From a bacterium M00.F.Ca.ET.205.01.1.1 (GTDB taxonomy: Bacteria > Pseudomonadota > Alphaproteobacteria > Rhizobiales > Rhizobiaceae): 64,000 bases of DNA. The notes under the pieces were generated by a model. That model had not been told where the DNA came from and did not search any database. It saw only the letters and a program-made list of their open reading frames with translations. Position 1 is the stretch's first letter, and the number at the start of each line of letters is the position of its first letter. Shown here in pieces: positions 1 through 7,839 of the stretch. The translations under genes were made by a program, and so were the position numbers. Location of the stretch: contig SRUQ01000005.1 in the NCBI GenBank assembly GCA_004791255.1, positions 25,901 through 89,900 of the forward strand, written 5' to 3'.

Positions 1-1500
1 CTTGCCGCCGACCCGCAGTCGCTGCTGTCCGGAACGCAGGTCGATCCCGCCCGCGTTCATTCGCAGTGGCAATTCTATCAAAGCCTTGAACCGGAGTTCG
101 TTTTGAAGCGGCTGACGGCGTCGCTGTATCCGCCCGGCACAGTACGATTTTCGATCGTCAATGATCGCATCGTTGCCGAGGGTGAGGCTCCCGACACCTG
201 GATAGATCGGGCGCGCGCGGCGGCCCGACAGCTTTCGGCAGGCGGGCCGGTATTCGATATCTCAAGGGTCCGCGATGTAAGCCCCGAAGCACGCGCGGCA
301 GAGCACTGGCAGGCCTACGTGTCGCGACTGGGGACCCAGCCGGGCATCATCGTTGCCGAACAGAAGATACGCGATGGCCAATTCTACATTGCCGGCCTGC
401 GAGATCCGCTTGCCGCCGACCCGCAGTCGCTGTTGTCCGGAACGCAGGTCGATCCCGGGAGGGTCCATTCGCAGTGGCAATTCTATCAAAGCCTTGAACC
501 TGAGTTCGTTTTGAAGCGGCTGACGGCGTCGCTGTATCCGCCCGACACAGTACGATTTTCGATCGTCAATGATCGCATCGTTGCCGAGGGTGAGGCTCCC
601 GACACGTGGATAGATCGGGCGCGCGCAGCGGCCCGACAGCTTTCGGCAGGCGGGCCGGTATTCGATATCTCCAGGGTCCACGACGTAAGCCCCGAAGCAC
701 GCGCGGCAGAGCACTGGCAGGCCTATGTGTCGCGACTGGGGATCCAGCCGGGCATCATCGTTGCCGAACAAAAGATACGCGATGGCCAATTCTATATTGC
801 CGGCCTGAGAGACCCTCTTGCCGCCGACCCGCAGTCGCTGCTGTCCGGAACGCAGGTCGATCCCGCCCGCGTTCATTCGCAGTGGCAATTCTATCAAAGC
901 CTTGAACCGGAGTTCGTTTTGAAGCGGCTGACGGCGTCGCTGTATCCGCCCGGCACAGTACGATTTTCGATCGTCAATGATCGCATCGTTGCCGAGGGTG
1001 AGGCTCCCGACACCTGGATAGATCGGGCGCGCGCAGCGGCCCGACAGCTTTCGGCAGGCGGGCCGGAATTCGACATCTCCAAGGTTCGTGATGTGAGCCC
1101 CGAAGCACGAGCGGCGGAGCACTGGCAGTATTATGTGTCGCGACTTGAGGCCCAATCGGGCATCATCGTCGCCCAACAAACGGCGAGGGGCGGACATTTC
1201 TACATTTCCGGCCTGAGAGACCCGCTTGCCGCCGATCCGCAAGCTCTGCTGTCGGGAACGGAGGTTGATCCTGCCCGCGTTCATTCACAGTGGCAATTCT
1301 ATCAGAGCCTTGATCCGAAGTTCGTGGTGAAGCGGCTGACGGCGTCGCTGGCCCCGCCGAAATCGGTTCAGCTTTCGATCGTCCAGGGTCGCATCCTTAT
1401 TGTGGGGGAGGCTCCTGCCGCCTGGATCAACCGGGCGCAGGCCGCCGCCGAGCAACTTTCGGCGGACGGAGTGGTTCTGGATGTCTCGCAGCTGCGTGAG
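1..1500 (+). repeat. In-frame 408-bp tandem repeats
   Basis: Unit boundaries (the codon before KRLTASL) fall at 103, 511, 919 and 1327, so the period is exactly 408 bp, or 136 codons. Bases 1-102 are the end of a further upstream unit. The units starting at 103 and 511 and the first part of the one at 919 differ at only scattered bases, while the unit at 1327 is clearly diverged. Near-identity at the DNA level, including synonymous sites, points to recent duplication or gene conversion. Confidence 0.95.
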
Positions 1501-1896
1501 CTGAACCTTGCGGAACTTAATTATTTGAGGGAAGCCATTCAGGCGACCGATATTTTCTTCTATTCCGGCAAAGTTGTGCCGGGTCCAGAGCAGTTGCCGG
1601 TTCTCGACAGGTTGGCGGATCAAATAAAGGAATTCGCCCAAGATGCCCGCAAGTCAGGCGTGACAGCACGGTTCATGTTGACCGGCCATTCGGACGCCAC
1701 CGGCCGTGAGACGGCCAACGCGTCGATCAGCGCCGCCCGCGCCGAGACAGTTCGTGCGCTTCTCAACAAGCGCGGCGTCGCTCCGGAACTGCTGCTGGTT
1801 CGGGGTGCGGGCACCTTTGAGCCGGCTGTACCTGAAAATAGCCAAACTGGGAGCTCCACCAATCGCCGGGTTTCGATTACGGTAAACCTAGACTAG
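1..1896 (+). CDS. OmpA-family protein with tandem BON-like repeats (5' partial)
   Basis: The reading frame is already open at base 1, so the N-terminus lies outside the window and 631 residues are visible. It is built from 136-residue units, each containing a BON-like segment (core VRFSIVNDRIVAEGEAP) followed by a second segment ending in HSQWQFYQSL. Three units are nearly identical; the fourth is diverged and shortened and leads into a C-terminal OmpA-like peptidoglycan-binding domain (about 1540-1893). That domain shows TGHSDATG, SAARAETVRALL and a terminal NRRVSITV, as expected for the family. OmpA-like domains act in the periplasm by anchoring proteins to peptidoglycan; BON domains are usually envelope-associated. 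The stop is 13 bases before the GTPase start, preceded by a GGGCGGAG ribosome site, so the genes are probably co-transcribed. The real start cannot be seen; the internal TTG at 103 is only a repeat boundary. Confidence 0.85.
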   Translation, partial: LAADPQSLLSGTQVDPARVHSQWQFYQSLEPEFVLKRLTASLYPPGTVRFSIVNDRIVAEGEAPDTWIDRARAAARQLSAGGPVFDISRVRDVSPEARAAEHWQAYVSRLGTQPGIIVAEQKIRDGQFYIAGLRDPLAADPQSLLSGTQVDPGRVHSQWQFYQSLEPEFVLKRLTASLYPPDTVRFSIVNDRIVAEGEAPDTWIDRARAAARQLSAGGPVFDISRVHDVSPEARAAEHWQAYVSRLGIQPGIIVAEQKIRDGQFYIAGLRDPLAADPQSLLSGTQVDPARVHSQWQFYQSLEPEFVLKRLTASLYPPGTVRFSIVNDRIVAEGEAPDTWIDRARAAARQLSAGGPEFDISKVRDVSPEARAAEHWQYYVSRLEAQSGIIVAQQTARGGHFYISGLRDPLAADPQALLSGTEVDPARVHSQWQFYQSLDPKFVVKRLTASLAPPKSVQLSIVQGRILIVGEAPAAWINRAQAAAEQLSADGVVLDVSQLRELNLAELNYLREAIQATDIFFYSGKVVPGPEQLPVLDRLADQIKEFAQDARKSGVTARFMLTGHSDATGRETANASISAARAETVRALLNKRGVAPELLLVRGAGTFEPAVPENSQTGSSTNRRVSITVNLD

Positions 1897-1909
1897 GGCG
1901 GAGCCCACG

Positions 1910-2404
1910 ATGCTGCAAAAAAAGATCTGCATGTTGGGTGGGTTCGCTGTCGGAAAGACGAGCCTGGTGCGCAGGTTCGTGCAAAGCATCTTTTCAGAAA
2001 CCTACTTGACCACGGTGGGAGTGAAAATCGACAAGAAGAATGTCACGCTCCCCGACAAAACCGTGGATCTGATTTTGTGGGACTTGGCCGGCGAAGACGA
2101 TATCGGCTCATTCCGCGTCAGCTATGTTCGAGGTGCGACCGGGCTCGTGCTTGTCGTCGACGGAACCCGCGCTGCTACTCTTGCCGTGGCGCTCACGCTG
2201 CGCGAACGGGCCGAGGCCGAATTCGGGGCTATGCCGTTCGTAGTGCTGATCAACAAATCCGATCTGGCCGATCGGTGGGCAATATCGGATAGTGATATTG
2301 ACGAACTGAGGCAGCGTGGATGGCAAATCTATCTAACGAGCGCGCTCTCGGGTGAGAATGTTGATGATGCGTTTCATCAACTTGCTTTGATGGTAACCAA
2401 ATAG
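1910..2404 (+). CDS. Ras/Rab-like small GTPase
   Basis: A 164-residue single-domain P-loop GTPase of the Ras-like superfamily. G1 is GGFAVGKT (residues 10-17), a switch I threonine lies in YLTTVGVKI, G3 is WDLAGED (57-63), G4 is NKSD (115-118) and G5 is TSAL (143-146). The usual DxxGQ glutamine that positions the attacking water is Glu62, which in Ras-type enzymes would be expected to lower intrinsic hydrolysis. There is no C-terminal cysteine for lipidation and no membrane segment, so it is probably cytosolic. It sits 13 bases after the OmpA-like gene and 3 bases before the adenylate cyclase gene. This suggests it links an envelope signal to cAMP production, although that role is inference. 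Confidence 0.88.
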   Translation: MLQKKICMLGGFAVGKTSLVRRFVQSIFSETYLTTVGVKIDKKNVTLPDKTVDLILWDLAGEDDIGSFRVSYVRGATGLVLVVDGTRAATLAVALTLRERAEAEFGAMPFVVLINKSDLADRWAISDSDIDELRQRGWQIYLTSALSGENVDDAFHQLALMVTK

Positions 2405-2407
2405 ACC

Positions 2408-3478
2408 ATGCATGGATTGCCAACAGAAGTAAGAAGTTGGATTTTCAATTTCTTCTACAATGGGCACTCTGTGGCATATCTGAAAATCGACGCCAACCTT
2501 TGCATAGCTGCTAAGGGCGGAAATGTTGAACATTACGGACTCTCATCGCTTCGCATTGGCGAGGCTGTTGCCGAGCAGCTTGAATTTATGGAAGGTTTGC
2601 TGCCTTGCCCGGAGCTTCCGTTTCACATTGCCATGGTCGAGCTGCCCAGCGGGCGTGTCGCGGACCTTCATTTTTTTGCTGACAATGCCTGCGTGTGGCT
2701 GCTCTTTCTTGACGCCACCGCCGAACGCGACAATAGGCAGCGGCTTCAACAAAAGGCCTATGAAATGACACTCCTGCAAGAGAGGGAGCGTCAACTCAAC
2801 GAGAAATTACAATTGACAAACGAGGCGTTGAGGAAGAGCCAGGAGGGATTGGCGCATGAATACCAGCGCGCCGAAGCCTTGCTCCTCAACATTCTTCCGG
2901 CGTCGATCGCGGAGCGGTTAAAAGCGCACAAAAAAATTGCTGACAACCACGCAGAAGTGAGTGTGCTTTTTGCCGACATAGTCGGTTTTACGGAACGAGC
3001 GCGGAGCGTCGGAGCCGTGACGACGCTCGCTATTTTAAATTACTTCTTCAAGGCGGCGGATCGGCTCTCGGAACGATACGGCTGCGAAAAGATCAAGACA
3101 ATCGGCGATTGTGTGATGGTGGTCGCTGGCCTGCCCACCGCGCGATCCGATCATGCAAAGGCCCTCGCGCGCTATGCACTTGAGCTGCGCAAGGCGGTTA
3201 AGCGCGAACGCTTCGCAGGAGAACCGCTGAGACTCAGAATTGGAATTCACTCAGGACCAATCGTCGCGGGCGTCATAGGCAAGAGGCGGTTCGCCTATGA
3301 CCTGTGGGGCGACACCGTTAATCTCGCCTCGCGTATTCAAACGTCCGCGGAGCCCGATGAAATCCGTATTTCGGATGCAACTCGCCAACTGCTTGGACCA
3401 AATTTTGCGTGCGACCCACTCGAGGAAACGGAATTGCGTGGTACAGGTCGTGTGCGAATGTGGCGGCTCCCGGCCTGA
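2408..3478 (+). CDS. Soluble class III adenylate cyclase
   Basis: A 356-residue protein. Residues 1-105 look like a small PAS-like sensory domain, followed by a charged coiled coil (about 105-155) and the LLNILPASIAERLK linker typical of cyclases. The catalytic domain covers about 183-345. It holds metal-binding Asp190 (FADIVGF) and Asp234 (TIGD), purine-specifying Lys (EKIKTIGD) and Asp298 (YDLWGD), and transition-state Asn305 and Arg309 (VNLASR). This residue set predicts ATP to cAMP conversion. There is no transmembrane segment. The gene begins 3 bases after the GTPase stop, the tightest junction of the three-gene operon, so direct regulation by the GTPase is plausible, analogous to Ras control of yeast adenylate cyclase. 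Confidence 0.88.
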   Translation: MHGLPTEVRSWIFNFFYNGHSVAYLKIDANLCIAAKGGNVEHYGLSSLRIGEAVAEQLEFMEGLLPCPELPFHIAMVELPSGRVADLHFFADNACVWLLFLDATAERDNRQRLQQKAYEMTLLQERERQLNEKLQLTNEALRKSQEGLAHEYQRAEALLLNILPASIAERLKAHKKIADNHAEVSVLFADIVGFTERARSVGAVTTLAILNYFFKAADRLSERYGCEKIKTIGDCVMVVAGLPTARSDHAKALARYALELRKAVKRERFAGEPLRLRIGIHSGPIVAGVIGKRRFAYDLWGDTVNLASRIQTSAEPDEIRISDATRQLLGPNFACDPLEETELRGTGRVRMWRLPA

Positions 3479-3618
3479 TTTTGTCGCACGGCAGTGCCGA
3501 CCCTGGAGCCCACGCATCTCAAGCCGCAAGCTTCTACCCGAAGTTCTGACCCGATGGTGACCTTCATTGTCCGCATTGCGAATGGCAGCAATGCGGATCA
3601 TTGCAGTGTTGCGACGGC

Positions 3619-4299
3619 CTATTGGGCGACTTGGGACACAGCTGACATCAACTCCTGCGGGCTTGGCGCCCCGAACATGTATCGCCCACCCTCTGGAACC
3701 TCCGTGAAGCTCCAGCGGACGATCCCCTGCCGGTCCAACAGGAACTGGCCGATCAGTTGTCCGTGTCCCGTTGCCATCATCTGCTCGTCGGCTTCGGTCA
3801 GTTCGTAATGGTCCCTCTTGTTGAGGAATTCGCCGGCAGCCATGGCACTCATAGGACCGGGCAGTTCGCCTGGGATGTCGACCCGCAGATCCTGTGCCAC
3901 TGCCATCGAGACCTTGTATGGCCAGTTCGTCTCGTTTTGGGTGAATTCGAGATTGGGCAGTCCAAAAGCACGATGTGAAGCACGTTCAGGATCGGAGGCC
4001 GCAAGCAGATTCGGCATCGGGTGGTAGCGGAAATAGAGACGCGCCCGCTCGATCGGCGTATTGACCACCGTCAGGCTCCCCACGCCCTTTTCGCGCAGCT
4101 CCGGATCAAGCCGCGCCTGGGCGGCGATATGGCGCCGGCAAAACGCACAATGCAGACCTCGAAACAGGCCGACCAGCACCGGTCTTTGTCCGCGAAAGTC
4201 GTCAAGCGCGATCTTGCCTTCCTGGGTAATGGCGTCGAGTATCACGTTCGGCGCACGGTCGCCCGGTTGAAGCGGTATCAAGTCACTAGGTGCGGACAT
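3619..4299 (-). CDS. Peroxiredoxin-like AhpC/TSA-family redoxin
   Basis: A 226-residue thioredoxin-fold protein. The N-terminal part carries the redoxin core (GDRAPNVILD, then VLVGLFRGLHCAFCRR). The CAFC pair is the likely redox centre: a peroxidatic or thioredoxin-like CxxC. The ATG at 4299 is chosen because GGAGG lies about 9 bases upstream; longer upstream frames would overlap the end of the neighbouring cyclase gene. It lies immediately downstream of the cyclase/ATPase gene on the same strand (stop at 4319) and is probably co-transcribed. It may reduce peroxides or act as a disulfide reductase in the cytosol; the substrate cannot be inferred. No signal peptide is seen. Confidence 0.75.
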   Translation of the reverse strand: MSAPSDLIPLQPGDRAPNVILDAITQEGKIALDDFRGQRPVLVGLFRGLHCAFCRRHIAAQARLDPELREKGVGSLTVVNTPIERARLYFRYHPMPNLLAASDPERASHRAFGLPNLEFTQNETNWPYKVSMAVAQDLRVDIPGELPGPMSAMAAGEFLNKRDHYELTEADEQMMATGHGQLIGQFLLDRQGIVRWSFTEVPEGGRYMFGAPSPQELMSAVSQVAQ

Positions 4300-4318
4300 T
4301 TCCAACCTCCAACCCCGG

Positions 4319-7300
4319 CTAGTCGAGAAAAGGCAGCACCACAAGCGTTTCCGGGTCGAGCCCGTGCTGGGCGCATGTATCCTGCGCCAGGGAAAAATAG
4401 CGTTCAGCCTCGGCTAGATTGTCGAGGTCGAGATTGAGCGTTGCAAGACCATCATAGCACGGAAACAGCAGCTGGGGTTCGCCCGTTTCGCGGGCTACGT
4501 CCAGTGCTTCCTGGAACAAGCCGACCGCCAGTTCCGGACGGCCGTTGCACTGGTGGATCTGCCCAAGCACGATCAACGGCACCGGCAGATGCTCGCGCTG
4601 GTCAAGCGCCCGGTCGATCTCGATGGCCTTCTCGGCGGCAGGCACGCCTTCCGTTGGGCAGCGATCCGTGAAAGTACAACAGGCGACCGCCAGATTGGCC
4701 AGCAGGCGCGCCTGGAAGCCCAAATCACCAATACGGCGCGCCACTTCAAGACCGCGGCGACAGACCTCCATCGCCTGTGCGGGATCGATGGTCGTGTAAA
4801 GCACGCCGAGATTGGTGTAGCCGCGGCAGGCCGCACCCAGCAGACCGGCGGCTTCGGCCAATTCAATGCTGTGCTCGACCTGAAGCACGGCTTCACGATC
4901 TCGCCCAAGGCGAGCCAGCGCTACAGCCTTGGTGTTGAGTGCCTCGGCGGTCACAAGGGTGGCCTCACGCCCCACTTCGGAAGTATGCTCCGTCGTCAGA
5001 GTGCGTACGCAATCCAGCGCCGCGTCCGCCCATTTTGCCGCTAGAGCGTGGTCTCCATTGCGGAACGCCTGCCGGCCACGTTCTTGCCAGAGATGCGCCT
5101 GCTCGATCGGAGCATCCGCTCCATCGAGGAGCGCTGCCGCTTCAGCGTAGCGGGCTTCTGCCTTGTCCCGCTTGCCGACGTCCCAGAGCAGCCGACCGAT
5201 CTTACGCAGAACGCGCGCCGAGGCGACACGATCGGCCGACTCGCGATATGCCTGCAACACCGTCTCGTAGTGCTGGTGGGCGACCTCGCGGCGGCCTGCC
5301 GGGCCGCTCAAATCGGCGATGCGCTCTGCAATTGCTAGCTTGAGCGGTGTTTGCCCGATCGCACCCAACGCAGCCAGTGCTCGCTCGTAGAAACGAAGAG
5401 CGTCATCGTTGGCGTATATCATGCGAGCGCGATCGCCGGCCGCCTGCAGGTAATGCGCGCCCTTCTCTCGCTCGGCGCTCTGTGCAAAATGATGACCGAG
5501 CACGGTCAAATCCTCGAGCCGTTCCGGATTGTCGCCGCACAGTTGCTCCAAGGCAGCTCCGACCCGGCCGTGGATGTCGGTCCGGCGTTGCAGGAGCAGA
5601 TTCTGGTAGATCACGTCCTGCAGCAATGTTTGCGTAAAGCGGTAGCTTTGCGACGAGACCGAACCCGAGCCGGCAACCTCCTCGATGATTTCCGCATCGC
5701 AAAGCAGTTCGCAGCCGGCCTCCGCCCGGCCGGGGTCGGCTGTCACGGTTTTCAGAAGTGTGGCATCGAAGCGCGGGCCGATTACCGCAGCTTCCTGGGC
5801 CAACCGACGCACCTCCTGCGGCAGGCGGTCGACCCGAGCAAGCAACATTGCCTGGATAGTGGCGGGAATGCCGGTTGCGACTTCGCCTGCCACAGTCCGC
5901 CATCGCTGGCCCTCGCGCATCAGCAGACCGCGATCGATGAGGCCGCGAACGATTTCCTCTACAAACAGGGGGTTGCCGCCCGCGCGCTCGAGAATCTGGT
6001 CGAGAAGCCCCCCTGCGGAGTTCACCCAGCTCTCGCCGAGAAGCGCAGCCAGCAGGCTGCGTCCCTCGTCACTGTTCAGCGGTGAAAGCCTGAGCGCTGT
6101 ATGACTGACCCGACTTGAGTCGAGCTGGCCGCTGTCCGGCCCCGGACGATGCGTGACCAGCAACATCAACCGCGTGCGTTCCAACCTGTCCATTACGAAA
6201 CGCAGTGTCTCGAGCGACACGGCGTCGGCCCAGTGCAGGTCTTCGACGACAATCAACAGCGGCGACAACGCAAGCCGCCGTTCGATGATTGTGCGGACCG
6301 CGTAGAGAATTTGCCGCCGCAGTTGCTCGGGCTCGACATGCTGCAAGGTGGCATCGGGATCGCCAAGGCCAAGCACATGGTAGAGCAGGGGCATCAGCCG
6401 CTTCGCCTCCTCGCCCTGCAGGCCGAGATCGGTAAGCAAGACTGCGAGCTTCCCTCGCATCTCGTCCCCATTGTCGTTTTGCATCATCCCGGCAGCGCTG
6501 CGCACCACTGCACCCAAGGCGCCAAAGGATTGTTCGCCCAGCGGTGAGCATGTGGCCTGCCGCACGGCGACGTTGCGAAAACGATCATCGTCGCCGACAC
6601 GGGCGACGAACTCCTTCACCAGCCGCGATTTCCCGATACCGGCCTCTCCGACGAGGCGGACAAGTTGGGCCGAGCCGCCGCACGCCTGGTCGAGGCTCGC
6701 CATCATTCTATGGAGCTCCGCATCACGACCTATCATCGGCGCGCTGAGGCCGAGCGCCTCGAGCCCACGCGCTGCACGTGGCGCCGCAAGCGGTGCATCC
6801 AGTCGATGGACGAGCACGCTGCCGGCCTTGCCGCGAAGCACGACATCACCCAGCGACTCGTAAGAGAAGGCATGCCGGGTCAGCCTGTGAGTGAGCTCGC
6901 CAACCAGCACCTCACCCGGTGCGGCCAGCGATTGAAGACGTTGGGCCGTATTCACTGTGTCGCCGGTCACCGAATAGGATTTGGCGGTGCCGATGCCCAA
7001 TCCGCCAGTGACCACCGGGCCCGTATTTATGCCGATATGGAGTAACAGAGGCGAGCCGGAGTGGGGGCCACTTTCGCCGAGCCGCGCCGTCCGAGCGATC
7101 ATGTCGAGGGCGGCGCGAAGCGCACGTTCCGGATCGTCCTCATGCGCGAGCGGCGCACCGAATAAGGCGAGCAGTGCATCGCCGATGAATTTGTCGACGA
7201 AACCACCAAAGTTTCGGACGGCCGCCGTCAATTCCTCGAACAATTCATTTTGCAGCGCTTGCATGACCTCGGGGTCGAGCTGCTCGCTGAGTGTCGTGAA

Positions 7301-7615
7301 GCCGCAAAGGTCGGCGAAGAGGACGGTTACCGTCCGGCGATCGGCGTCAGAGACGCTTTCGATGTTCGCAAGCAGCGACGGAGTTCGAGAAGGCGGCACA
7401 ATGGTCCGGCTTGGTGCCGGAGCAGGTCGTTCGACCGCTTTTGCGGGCGCACCGACGCTTGCCCCACATTTCGGACAGAACTCGAAATCAGGTGCGCAGA
7501 GGTAGCCGCAACTGGCGCATGGCACGGGCTGGCGCTTGCCACACCTCGGACAGAAAGCGAAACCGCCCTCAACCTCGAAACCGCAGCCCGAGCAGTCCAT
7601 CGAACAAGACCTCAC
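4319..7615 (-). CDS. Zinc-ribbon/adenylate cyclase/AAA ATPase/TPR regulator
   Basis: A 1098-residue multidomain protein. Residues 7-51 form two zinc ribbons (CSGCG...CPRCG and CASCG...CPKCG). A class III cyclase domain spans about 95-270, with metal Asp102 (FADLCGF) and Asp146 (DKFIGD), the adenine-specifying Lys of VDKFIGD and a TGDTVNTAQRL motif carrying the catalytic Asn and Arg. An ATPase domain follows, with Walker A GEAGIGKS and Walker B LLIVVEDLHWAD, and then about 400 residues of TPR-type helical repeats. Such cyclase-STAND ATPase-TPR proteins are common in rhizobia and are thought to couple ligand or partner binding to cyclase output. The ATG at 7600 is an alternative start. It is divergent from the 7840 cyclase. 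Confidence 0.9.
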   Translation of the reverse strand: MRSCSMDCSGCGFEVEGGFAFCPRCGKRQPVPCASCGYLCAPDFEFCPKCGASVGAPAKAVERPAPAPSRTIVPPSRTPSLLANIESVSDADRRTVTVLFADLCGFTTLSEQLDPEVMQALQNELFEELTAAVRNFGGFVDKFIGDALLALFGAPLAHEDDPERALRAALDMIARTARLGESGPHSGSPLLLHIGINTGPVVTGGLGIGTAKSYSVTGDTVNTAQRLQSLAAPGEVLVGELTHRLTRHAFSYESLGDVVLRGKAGSVLVHRLDAPLAAPRAARGLEALGLSAPMIGRDAELHRMMASLDQACGGSAQLVRLVGEAGIGKSRLVKEFVARVGDDDRFRNVAVRQATCSPLGEQSFGALGAVVRSAAGMMQNDNGDEMRGKLAVLLTDLGLQGEEAKRLMPLLYHVLGLGDPDATLQHVEPEQLRRQILYAVRTIIERRLALSPLLIVVEDLHWADAVSLETLRFVMDRLERTRLMLLVTHRPGPDSGQLDSSRVSHTALRLSPLNSDEGRSLLAALLGESWVNSAGGLLDQILERAGGNPLFVEEIVRGLIDRGLLMREGQRWRTVAGEVATGIPATIQAMLLARVDRLPQEVRRLAQEAAVIGPRFDATLLKTVTADPGRAEAGCELLCDAEIIEEVAGSGSVSSQSYRFTQTLLQDVIYQNLLLQRRTDIHGRVGAALEQLCGDNPERLEDLTVLGHHFAQSAEREKGAHYLQAAGDRARMIYANDDALRFYERALAALGAIGQTPLKLAIAERIADLSGPAGRREVAHQHYETVLQAYRESADRVASARVLRKIGRLLWDVGKRDKAEARYAEAAALLDGADAPIEQAHLWQERGRQAFRNGDHALAAKWADAALDCVRTLTTEHTSEVGREATLVTAEALNTKAVALARLGRDREAVLQVEHSIELAEAAGLLGAACRGYTNLGVLYTTIDPAQAMEVCRRGLEVARRIGDLGFQARLLANLAVACCTFTDRCPTEGVPAAEKAIEIDRALDQREHLPVPLIVLGQIHQCNGRPELAVGLFQEALDVARETGEPQLLFPCYDGLATLNLDLDNLAEAERYFSLAQDTCAQHGLDPETLVVLPFLD

Positions 7616-7839
7616 TAGGGCCGTGACGGCGTGATCTCGCTACGCACTTCACGGCCAGGGTATTCACAAGGATGAACCGATAGCCGTCGACCAGCAAGTG
7701 GCAGCGCAAATGGGCATCGAGCGATCAGTGTGGGGCCGGGGCAGGGCGCTGCCGATTCCGGCGGCTGCGTGGCCGTCGTTTGCGAAAATTCCCTCTTACC
7801 CCCGCCTTCCTGCTATCGTGGAGATCGGGAGATGGACGC
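7616..7839. promoter_or_regulatory. Divergent intergenic region between two cyclase genes
   Basis: About 220 bases separate the start codons of two divergently transcribed cyclase genes, so promoters for both must lie here. I do not see a confident -35/-10 pair or palindrome. A GGGAG ribosome site lies just before the ATG at 7840. Confidence 0.4.

Noticed and set aside
262..1284. Long minus-strand open frame across the OmpA repeats
   Set aside because: It is the antisense reflection of the 408-bp repeats; its translation repeats with the same period and matches no family.
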